A DNA stretch of 5,075 nucleotides from Candidatus Microgenomates bacterium (lineage in GTDB: Bacteria > Patescibacteriota > Microgenomatia > UBA1406 > GWC2-37-13), in contig JACOTV010000123.1 in assembly GCA_016178125.1 (NCBI GenBank), forward strand, positions 1-5,075, in the 5' to 3' direction. Of this stretch, positions 1 through 5,075 are shown piece after piece; positions within the stretch are counted from its first letter, which is position 1; every line of letters starts with the position of its first letter. The notes under the pieces are model-generated. The model was given only the letters and a program-made list of their open reading frames with translations. It searched no databases and was not told the DNA's origin. Position numbers and translations under genes: made by a program.

Positions 1-301
1 GCTTATGAACGAGTGTGTCATTGTCAAGAAATGCAAGGTATTCTCCTTGTGCTCGCTTCGATCCTTCATTGCGAGCTTTTGATGGTCCATAGTTTTTATC
101 AAGTGTAATAACGGTTATTTTGTTGCCAAACTTTTTTTTCAACACTGCTGTATCTTTATTTGGGGATCCATTATCAACGATTATTACTTCAAGCTGAGTC
201 GATGAAGAGCTTGCGAGTATCGAGCGAATAGACGCAGAAGTATATTTCTCGCCGTTATAGGTGACTATTACGACTGATAGTTTTGGTTTGGTTTTTTTCA
301 T
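1..301 (-). CDS. Family 2 glycosyltransferase, N-terminal 100 residues (3' end outside window; fourth of four)
   Basis: The frame opens with ATG at 301-299 and stays open to the left edge, giving 100 residues of what should be a gene near 300 codons. The start follows the previous TAA by 6 bases. The fragment carries the GT2 N-terminal half: KLSVVIVTYNGEKY (7-20), the nucleotide-binding VDNGS (42-46), a YGPSKARNEG segment (71-80) that typifies the family, and FLDNDT (91-96) with DND (93-95) as the metal-binding DXD site. The acceptor-side acidic pair and any membrane segment lie outside the window. It resembles the preceding glycosyltransferase in its first 100 residues but carries YGPSKARNEG where that gene has a YTGGFNLGARYA-type sequence. 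It was reconstructed by translating the minus strand directly. Family assignment is secure; donor and acceptor are unknown. Confidence 0.88.
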   Translation of the reverse strand, partial: MKKTKPKLSVVIVTYNGEKYTSASIRSILASSSSTQLEVIIVDNGSPNKDTAVLKKKFGNKITVITLDKNYGPSKARNEGSKRAQGEYLAFLDNDTLVHK

Positions 302-307
302 AAATCT

Positions 308-1186
308 TTAGACCGACGAAGCAAAAATTATTGCTCGTATAGTCAGGAACAATCTCTTTCGGTTGAGGCTCATTATATCAGTAATCGTACAACCAATATA
401 AACGGGTATAAGGGCAACAATACGTAGTACCCGCTCTGTGCCATCGAAGTTCTTTATGACCGTTCGTAAACGATTTTTACGGATGTCAAAAAGAGTATTT
501 TCTTGTACGAGCTGTTTTTTGTACGTTGCAGATATCTTGTGATACACGCGGCTTGTGGGACAGTAGTGGCACTCCCCGCCCCGTGATCTGGCGCGTAAAC
601 TTAAGTCCACATCTTCATAGTATGCCCCAAACCACTCGTCAAACCCGCCGAGTTCGGTAAAAAATGACTTATGTATCATAAAGGCCGTGCCCGACACATA
701 ATCGCATTTCAGTTGATGGTCATATTGGCCGGTATCTTTCCCTCCGCCTTTACCATGTCCAATGCCACTAAATGAATACCTACCACCAGCGTTGTCAAGC
801 ATGCTCGGGTCTGAGTAGTAGAGAATTTTTGGTTGGACCAGTGTCCTCTCCGAAACGACAGCCTTGACCAGCTTATCGATGCTGTCTTTTTCTACGACGA
901 CGTCGTTGTTCATAATCAGTAAGAGGTCCCCCATTGCATATCGTGCGCCCAGATTAAAGCCACCGGTATACAACTTGTTTATCGGTGACGAAATTATTTT
1001 CACGTTCCCCATTTTGTTATATCTCTTCTTAAGCAGCTGAAGACTGTTATCTGTTGATGCATTATCAACAACAATGATCTCAAACCATGGGTAAGAGGAA
1101 GTAAGTACTGATTCGACAGCTTCGTGTGTGAGTTCGTAGCCGTTATAGTTGAGAATAATAATAGATACCGTTAAGCGTTTAGACAT
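308..1186 (-). CDS. Family 2 glycosyltransferase, rhamnosyltransferase-like, with a short C terminus (third of four)
   Basis: This is a 292-residue GT2 enzyme counted from the ATG at 1186. It shows ILNYNG (11-16), DNAS (41-44), NND (93-95) as the metal-binding DXD site, KDTGQYDHQ (150-158), CDYVSGTAFM (161-170), GGFDEWFGAYYEDVDLSLR (180-198) with the acidic pair at 191-192, and YHK (215-217). All catalytic motifs are present. A hydrophobic stretch at about 253-272 may be a membrane helix. The protein then ends at LTIRAIIFASSV, just where relatives continue with an RAI-x-WN module of about 40 residues. I chose ATG 1186 because it overlaps the previous stop by 8 bases (ATGTCTAA) and places the first beta strand at the normal distance. 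A TTG at 1201 would add five residues (start MLGSD) with an AAGGGA only two bases before it, too close to serve well. The next gene starts 6 bases after the TAA. The sugar specificity is unknown. Confidence 0.92.
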   Translation of the reverse strand: MSKRLTVSIIILNYNGYELTHEAVESVLTSSYPWFEIIVVDNASTDNSLQLLKKRYNKMGNVKIISSPINKLYTGGFNLGARYAMGDLLLIMNNDVVVEKDSIDKLVKAVVSERTLVQPKILYYSDPSMLDNAGGRYSFSGIGHGKGGGKDTGQYDHQLKCDYVSGTAFMIHKSFFTELGGFDEWFGAYYEDVDLSLRARSRGGECHYCPTSRVYHKISATYKKQLVQENTLFDIRKNRLRTVIKNFDGTERVLRIVALIPVYIGCTITDIMSLNRKRLFLTIRAIIFASSV

Positions 1187-2183
1187 ATCTGAGCCAAGCA
1201 AGTCCCTTTCTAATATACTGCCTCAATCCAATAGGACCAAACATTATTTTTTCGGTGTCATTGTTTCCAGATCGATACGATCGAATTTTCGAGCGTTTCT
1301 GTAACGTTATATGTATGTTGCGAATATTCCAATATATCCCCCCGTATATTCCTCGAGCATACGCTGGTCTTTTTGTAACCAAACATTTGATGCTTAATCC
1401 TAGCCAGATAATGAGATTAAGAAAAAGCATAGGGACGAGAATGGGCAGTGATGTATTCTTTATGATATTAGAGATTTGATTTTTAGGCCCTTCGTAATAT
1501 AAGTAATGCGCGATTGCGAGTTTTTCAGATTTGAAATGGTAGTGGTAGGCATGTGCCAGAGGTATGGTGTATATTTGATATCCTGCCAATGAAACTCTCC
1601 ACGAAAAATCGGTGTCCTCTCCGTGGAATATATAATCTTCATCATAACCACCGATTTTCTTATATAGTTCGGTGCGGCATGCGGTCACAGCACGTGCACC
1701 AAAAATACGCATTGGTTTCTTAAGCGATTTATATCGCTGACTGTATAACTCGTAGGGAAAACCAAAAATGGTTAAAAAATGTCCGATCGATTCGGTATCA
1801 TGGGAAAACGCGCTAATTAGAGTGCCTTGCGTCATCCCGATCGAAAGATCTTGCTCCATCGGTTCAACCAGTTTTGAGATGCAGTTTTTTTCAACAAGCA
1901 CATCGCTCCCTAAGATAACGATATAGTTCCCACGAGCAATCCGCGCGCCATCATTACAAGTGGTTGGGGTTCCCCTGTTCTGTTTATGGAAGATGAGTTT
2001 CACTCTCGGGTCTTTTGAAAACGACTTCAGAATAGTTGTAGTTTTGTCTGACGATCGATCATCGACAACGATCAGTTCAAGGTTCGATTGCTTAGAGGCC
2101 AAAACTGCTCTCATGCATCGGCGAATCGTTTTGGCCGAATTAAATGCAGGAACAATCACCGAAATGTCAGGCTTTTTATTCAT
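1179..2183 (-). CDS. Family 2 glycosyltransferase with C-terminal membrane segment and GSD in place of the usual DXD (second of four)
   Basis: This encodes 334 residues of GT2 type. Visible motifs are VPAFNSA (11-17), DDRS (41-44), GSD (92-94) where most relatives have NND or DXD, and HGEDTDFSWR (187-196), which supplies the acidic pair expected near the acceptor. The last aspartate of the metal site is kept, but the first position is glycine; this is a real codon (GGG AGC GAT), so activity or metal binding may differ. The DTGQ(Y/F)DH motif of its neighbours is absent. A hydrophobic segment lies at about 246-268, followed by GGIYWNIRNIHITLQKR (281-297) and a basic tail. These match the end of the preceding glycosyltransferase closely, including YYEGPKN-x7-KN against HYEGCKN-x7-KN, so the two are probably paralogues. 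The ATG is 3 bases after the previous stop, and the gene's end overlaps the next start by 8 bases, consistent with translational coupling. Substrates are unknown. Confidence 0.92.
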   Translation of the reverse strand: MNKKPDISVIVPAFNSAKTIRRCMRAVLASKQSNLELIVVDDRSSDKTTTILKSFSKDPRVKLIFHKQNRGTPTTCNDGARIARGNYIVILGSDVLVEKNCISKLVEPMEQDLSIGMTQGTLISAFSHDTESIGHFLTIFGFPYELYSQRYKSLKKPMRIFGARAVTACRTELYKKIGGYDEDYIFHGEDTDFSWRVSLAGYQIYTIPLAHAYHYHFKSEKLAIAHYLYYEGPKNQISNIIKNTSLPILVPMLFLNLIIWLGLSIKCLVTKRPAYARGIYGGIYWNIRNIHITLQKRSKIRSYRSGNNDTEKIMFGPIGLRQYIRKGLAWLRYV

Positions 2184-2186
2184 ACG

Positions 2187-3215
2187 TTAAAATGGTTTTC
2201 CCGTGAGGTACGATGTCGCCTTCGAGAAATAATAGGTCATATCGCGATGAGCGCCGACTAGGGCGAACAAGTCATCGTCCGAAATCACACGCATTTTTTG
2301 TATAATGCGGCGTTTTTGTAAGGTTCTAGCTAAATGGGTGATATTCCACCATATGCCGCCAAAGAGCGCCGAGCTTTTGTAGGTGTCAAGACGGGCAAGC
2401 GAGGCGCATGCCAGGGCAAGCCAGCAGGCAATATGAATGGGGAGTATGGTGACCAAGCGTTTTCTTCCGAGATTTTTAATGTGCATTGCAATCATATTTT
2501 TACAGCCTTCGTAATGAATTTTTGCATCAACATAGTATGCTGCAGTCTTTTTTTTGGTGCCGTAATAGTGCCACACGGTGATCCCGGGGTGAAATATTGT
2601 TTCATATCCAGCGATCCAAGCACGCCAGGTTAAGTCGGTTTCATCAAGACCGAATCGATAATCCTCGTCGAACGCTCCAACTTGTAGCATTACGTTTTTA
2701 CGTATGATCAGGCATGTCCCTTTAACTGAAAATACGCGGTCGATATGATCAAATTGTCCAGTGTCGCGCGCGCCTTGCGCGCGCTCGATAAGAAACCCAA
2801 ATGGTCCCATGTAATCTCCCGCATAGTCAAAGTTTTTTGTGTTAGCACGATATATTTTCCCTTGAATGACGGCTATTTTTTTGGACCGAGAAAATGTTTG
2901 TTCAATAACCGTAAACCACCCTGGTTTGAGAATGGTGTCGTTATTCAGAAAAAATATATAGGTACCCTTGGACTCGTGCAAAGCCCTATTAAGTGCTTTT
3001 GATGTCCCAAGGTTCTCGGCGTTTCGTAATAATCTGAGATTCTTTATGTGCGAGAATGTTTCGGCGACAAGTTCATAACTACCGTCACGAGAACCATCGT
3101 CTATAAAGAGAATTTCGTACGCTTTGCTTTTTTCCTGAAGGATTGAGTTGATGCAGCCTTCCAGAAATTGACGGCCATTATAGTTGCTTACAATTACCGT
3201 GACCCGAGGTTTCAT
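2187..3215 (-). CDS. Family 2 glycosyltransferase with C-terminal membrane segment (first of four)
   Basis: This 342-residue protein has a complete GT-A domain of family GT2, which transfers a sugar from a nucleotide donor with inversion. It shows VSNYNG (9-14), the nucleotide-binding DDGS (39-42), NNDT (91-94) in the DXD metal-binding position, and the acceptor-side DETD (191-194) followed by WR (197-198), with the acid/base region at the first of these. DTGQFDH (151-157) marks a subfamily often labelled rhamnosyltransferase-like. Beyond the catalytic domain come a hydrophobic stretch (about 254-275), probably a membrane anchor or re-entrant helix, and a basic tail with GGIWWNITHLARTLQKR (286-302). 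The same module is present in the next gene, which suggests duplication. It starts 27 bases after the acyltransferase stop, the widest gap in the window, at the only in-frame ATG near the conserved beta strand. The donor and acceptor cannot be read from sequence; it probably extends a lipid-linked glycan on the cytoplasmic membrane face. Confidence 0.93.
   Translation of the reverse strand: MKPRVTVIVSNYNGRQFLEGCINSILQEKSKAYEILFIDDGSRDGSYELVAETFSHIKNLRLLRNAENLGTSKALNRALHESKGTYIFFLNNDTILKPGWFTVIEQTFSRSKKIAVIQGKIYRANTKNFDYAGDYMGPFGFLIERAQGARDTGQFDHIDRVFSVKGTCLIIRKNVMLQVGAFDEDYRFGLDETDLTWRAWIAGYETIFHPGITVWHYYGTKKKTAAYYVDAKIHYEGCKNMIAMHIKNLGRKRLVTILPIHIACWLALACASLARLDTYKSSALFGGIWWNITHLARTLQKRRIIQKMRVISDDDLFALVGAHRDMTYYFSKATSYLTGKPF
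2766..2784. repeat. Perfect G+C hairpin inside the first glycosyltransferase gene
   Basis: GCGCGCGC, a three-base loop (CTT on the plus strand) and GCGCGCGC form an 8-base perfect stem of pure G+C in a gene that is otherwise moderate in G+C. On the coding strand it spells codons for roughly RAQGAR at residues 145-150, just before the conserved DTGQFDH motif. No T-run follows on either strand, so it is not an intrinsic terminator. It may be incidental alternation of arginine and alanine codons, or a transcript structure that slows translation between the two halves of the catalytic domain. Confidence 0.6.
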
Positions 3216-3242
3216 TCGTACTATTGTATAGTATAAACGTGC
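3216..3242 (-). other. 27-base intergenic spacer with a 15-base inverted repeat
   Basis: This is the longest non-coding gap in the window, between the sugar-synthesis genes and the glycosyltransferase run. It is A+T-rich and holds a perfect inverted repeat TACTAT-TGT-ATAGTA at 3219-3233 (6-base arms, 3-base centre). On the coding strand it also contains TATACT (3234-3229), one mismatch from a sigma-70 -10 box, but no -35-like hexamer at 17-18 bases upstream (the sequence there is AATGCG or similar). A start at that box would leave a nearly leaderless transcript. Promoter or operator function is possible but poorly supported; chance is also likely at this length. No Shine-Dalgarno sequence is present for the downstream ATG. 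Confidence 0.3.
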
Positions 3243-4022
3243 TCACTCAGGCGCATTCATCTGGTTTTTGATCCAGGTCTTGTAGCCCATTCCTTTCCAC
3301 GGCATTCCTCGGTCAAATCGTTCCATCCACGGATAGTGATGTTTGTGTCCCGTTTCGCGGGAATGAACATCTCGCACATCGGCATGTTTTTTTGCGGGGC
3401 TGCCTAGCATAAGGGAATAATCTAGAACGTCGTGTGTAACGATACTCCCTGCTGCAATGACGCATTGACTGCCGATTTTGACTCCCGGCATAAGAAGAGC
3501 TCCTGCTGCGATAACAGAATAATCCCCTACCTGGGGAGCTTGGCAAAAATTTGAAGGGGGGGTTGGATCGCTCGTGAAAATGGCTTGCGGAAACACGAGA
3601 ACAAAATTACCAAGGATTGCTTGGGGACAGATAAATGCGCCGCTATGAATGCGGCAGTAATCGCCAAATAGGCAGTCATTCTGGATATCAGATTGGGTCC
3701 CGATGGAACAGTGGCTTCCCATGCGCACGTTTTCTCGTATGATTGCTCTGTGCCCCGTTGTAAATCCTGGCCCAAATGTGCTTCCTGCGTAGATGATCGT
3801 ATGACTACGTATAAAGCTACCTTCGCCGATGACCGTCTGAGGATTGTTATACGATGTATCTGAATAGTAGGCTTCACATGGCTCACCGATAACACAATTA
3901 TTTGCAACAACAGTATTGTCTTGTATTACGACGTTATCGTATAAAACGGTATTGTCGCCGATGCGCACATTTTTGCCGAGTATGACATTTTTTCCTATTG
4001 TGAATCGATTATTAAACATCAT
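3243..4022 (-). CDS. Left-handed beta-helix (hexapeptide-repeat) acyltransferase, probable amino-sugar N-acetyltransferase of QdtC/FdtC/WxcM type
   Basis: This 259-residue protein is almost entirely hexapeptide repeats, such as IGKNVILGKNVRIGDNTVL near the N terminus and IGSQCVIAAGSIV (183-195). Such proteins form trimeric beta-helices and usually acylate with acetyl-CoA at the trimer interface. The repeats are interrupted at about 47-62 (GEPCEAYYSDTSYNNP). TGHRAIIRENV (89-99) offers His91 as a possible general base. TSDPTPPS (150-157) and LGSPAKK (206-212) are typical of nucleotide-sugar acetyltransferases. A helical C-terminal tail (about 220-255, with HYPWMERFDRGMPW) follows the helix. Next to an aminotransferase and ketoisomerase, the expected reaction is N-acetylation of a dTDP-3-amino-3,6-dideoxyhexose. 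Substrate and acyl donor are inferred; another amino sugar is possible. Two adjacent ATG codons (4022 and 4019) begin the frame, 8 bases after the previous stop. The stop is TGA, the only non-TAA stop among the genes ending here. Confidence 0.9.
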   Translation of the reverse strand: MMFNNRFTIGKNVILGKNVRIGDNTVLYDNVVIQDNTVVANNCVIGEPCEAYYSDTSYNNPQTVIGEGSFIRSHTIIYAGSTFGPGFTTGHRAIIRENVRMGSHCSIGTQSDIQNDCLFGDYCRIHSGAFICPQAILGNFVLVFPQAIFTSDPTPPSNFCQAPQVGDYSVIAAGALLMPGVKIGSQCVIAAGSIVTHDVLDYSLMLGSPAKKHADVRDVHSRETGHKHHYPWMERFDRGMPWKGMGYKTWIKNQMNAPE

Positions 4023-4030
4023 AGGGATAG

Positions 4031-4444
4031 TTAAATCAGTTTGCGTTCGTACGTGTCGCTATTGTCTGTCCATTCGGTATCGGTATAACTAAGTAAGGAT
4101 GCGGTGTTGGTGAGGCTCTGTATTGCGTGTGCAATGTAGGGACCTGTTTCAAGACGGGTGTAATAGCCGCGGTTTGCGCTGAGTATGCATTCTTGTCGTT
4201 CACCCGAACGCACGTCTTCTAAGACAACTCTGACTCGACCACTAATAATCCCAAACCATTCATGCCATTTTTTATGGTAATGGTTCCCTCGAACATCACC
4301 TTTTTTCGAGAAGACAACAAAATATATCTGCCCGAATTTTTTCTTGGCGTCATCGAGTTCTGATTCTTTCAAAAAAACCACCAACTTTCCTCGCGTGTCT
4401 TTTATCGTTTTTACTTTAGTAATGCTTACGTCCATACGGTCCAT
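4031..4444 (-). CDS. FdtA/QdtA/WxcM-like cupin, probable dTDP-4-keto-6-deoxyhexose 3,4-ketoisomerase
   Basis: This encodes a 137-residue single-domain cupin, close to the usual length of FdtA and QdtA. Those enzymes move the keto group of dTDP-4-keto-6-deoxyglucose from C4 to C3, producing the substrate of the 3-aminotransferase. Visible marks are DTRGKL (16-21), the strand QIYFVVF (39-45), RGNHYHKKWHEWF (52-64) with His55 and His57 in the place of the catalytic histidines of RG-x-HAHK, the turn ISGRVRVVLED (67-77), and AHAIQ (105-109). The ATG at 4444 lies one base after the aminotransferase stop; a second ATG at 4435 (Met4) is possible, and neither has a Shine-Dalgarno sequence. HYH followed by two tryptophans differs from the HAHK of characterised ketoisomerases and recalls the RGNHYH of CapF-type or epimerase cupins. 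An epimerase therefore remains possible. Cupin fold is secure; ketoisomerase activity rests largely on context. Confidence 0.85.
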   Translation of the reverse strand: MDRMDVSITKVKTIKDTRGKLVVFLKESELDDAKKKFGQIYFVVFSKKGDVRGNHYHKKWHEWFGIISGRVRVVLEDVRSGERQECILSANRGYYTRLETGPYIAHAIQSLTNTASLLSYTDTEWTDNSDTYERKLI

Positions 4445-4445
4445 T

Positions 4446-5075
4446 TTATCGTAAATCTGTACGCAACGCCGTCTGAATCAGTTTTGCGACATATTCGATC
4501 TGTTTGTCGGTAAGTTCTGGATACAAAGGAAGCGAGATAACTTCGCGCGCTACCTTTTCGGCGTTTGGAAAATCTCCTCGTTTGTACCTGAGAAATCCAA
4601 ATGCTTTTTGTAAATGAAGCGGGATCGGATAATGGATATGCGTAGTAACACCCCGCTCTGTTAAGTAGCTTTGGAGCTTGCTGCGTCGTTTTGTAGTTAT
4701 TGCATAGATATGGAATACACTTGGGCGCGCAGGATACACGATAGGAAGCGTAATACCCGGTGTGTCTTTTAGTAACTCTGAGTAATATTTGGCGTGTGCA
4801 CGACGTGCGCGATTCCATAGACCAAGATGCGATAATTTGACGCGTAAAATAGCAGCCTGAAGCGGATCGAGTCGTGAATTTACTCCAATGGAATCGTGGC
4901 GGTATTTTTTTGTTTGACCATACTCGTGAAGGCGGCGGATTTTATTGAGTAGTTTCGTATTATTTGAGGTAATCGCTCCCCCATCGCCGTATCCCCCTAC
5001 ATTTTTACTTGGATAAAACGAGAACCCCGCAAATATGCCAAAACTCCCGGTCTTTTTTTTGTTATATTCTGCGCC
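4446..5075 (-). CDS. DegT/DnrJ/EryC1/StrS-family PLP-dependent sugar aminotransferase, C-terminal 209 residues (5' end outside window)
   Basis: This gene is cut by the right edge; the frame is open from base 5075 to a TAA at 4446-4448. It probably transfers an amino group from glutamate to a keto-sugar nucleotide in the cytoplasm. The fragment begins GAEY, just where the family's AQAHGA-type motif ends, so roughly 160 N-terminal residues should be missing from a usual length near 370. Visible motifs are FSFYPSKN, whose Lys24 (codon 5006-5004) should form the Schiff base with PLP, then GYGDGGAI (29-35), the EYGQ segment (51-54), NSRLDPLQAAILRVKL (66-81), HYPIPLHLQ (148-156) and SLPLYPEL (181-188). 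The FSFYPSKN form resembles 3-aminotransferases such as FdtB, QdtB, TylB and DesV, rather than the SFHATKN form of many 4-aminotransferases. A C3 specificity is therefore likely and fits the cupin encoded one base downstream. Family is very secure; exact substrate is inferred. Confidence 0.93.
   Translation of the reverse strand, partial: GAEYNKKKTGSFGIFAGFSFYPSKNVGGYGDGGAITSNNTKLLNKIRRLHEYGQTKKYRHDSIGVNSRLDPLQAAILRVKLSHLGLWNRARRAHAKYYSELLKDTPGITLPIVYPARPSVFHIYAITTKRRSKLQSYLTERGVTTHIHYPIPLHLQKAFGFLRYKRGDFPNAEKVAREVISLPLYPELTDKQIEYVAKLIQTALRTDLR

Noticed and set aside
1460..1651. A 63-codon minus-strand open frame inside the second glycosyltransferase
   Set aside because: It overlaps the EDTD and membrane-segment codons of the real gene in a different frame and has no recognisable features.
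1255..3002. Plus-strand open frames at 1255-1479, 1960-2190, 2334-2633 and 2745-3002
   Set aside because: Each lies opposite a well-supported glycosyltransferase gene and has no family motif, start signal or neighbour on its strand.
3313..3910. Two minus-strand open frames of 77 and 127 codons inside the acyltransferase gene
   Set aside because: Both overlap the hexapeptide-repeat frame, which is continuous and shows conserved motifs across the same bases. They are antiparallel-free shadows in alternative frames with no protein-like features.
4739..4739. GTG at 4739 as the start of a separate 97-residue protein
   Set aside because: The same frame is open upstream to the window edge and encodes the lysine-bearing core of the aminotransferase; this GTG is an internal valine codon.
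4426..4818. A 130-codon open frame on the minus strand overlapping the end of the aminotransferase
   Set aside because: It lies in another frame over the aminotransferase, whose own frame carries all family motifs from 5075 to the stop at 4446. The 130-codon translation resembles no protein and is rich in serine and arginine.
1..5075. A recoded genetic code with TGA read as glycine
   Set aside because: The acyltransferase ends at a TGA (3245-3243) directly after a normal C-terminal tail, and the next gene begins 27 bases later, so TGA acts as a stop here.

Overview
The window is a densely packed bacterial surface-polysaccharide locus. Seven genes, two of them cut by the window edges, all lie on the minus strand and read from the right edge to the left. 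Gaps between genes run from an 8-base overlap to 27 bases, which suggests one operon. No RNA gene, insertion sequence, CRISPR array, attachment site or convincing terminator was seen, and no non-coding stretch exceeds 27 bases. Base composition is roughly mid-40s percent G+C, estimated by hand from a few lines.

In transcription order there are two blocks. The first makes an activated amino sugar: the C-terminal part of a PLP-dependent sugar aminotransferase (5075-4446), a small cupin resembling the FdtA/QdtA/WxcM ketoisomerases (4444-4031), and a left-handed beta-helix acyltransferase (4022-3243). This is the enzyme set of dTDP-3-acetamido-3,6-dideoxyhexose (Fuc3NAc or Qui3NAc) synthesis. The ketoisomerase would move the keto group of a dTDP-4-keto-6-deoxyhexose to C3, the aminotransferase would aminate C3, and the acyltransferase would acylate the amine. 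RmlA and RmlB, which would supply the 4-keto precursor, are not in the window.

The second block is a run of four family-2 glycosyltransferases (3215-2187, 2183-1179, 1186-308, and 301 to the left edge). They probably add sugars one after another to a lipid-linked glycan at the cytoplasmic face of the membrane. The first two share a C-terminal module with a membrane segment and a GGI-x-WN motif. The third ends just where that module would begin.

The organism cannot be named. One gene ends in TGA, so TGA is a stop and the glycine-TGA code of Gracilibacteria is excluded. None of the six visible starts has a recognisable Shine-Dalgarno sequence, which hints at a lineage that initiates without one, such as Bacteroidota or some candidate-phylum bacteria. 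The glycosyltransferase subfamily with a DTGQ(Y/F)DH motif is common in environmental and candidate-phylum genomes, in my recollection. The locus looks like an ordinary O-antigen or capsule-type cluster; I do not see a new kind of system in it.
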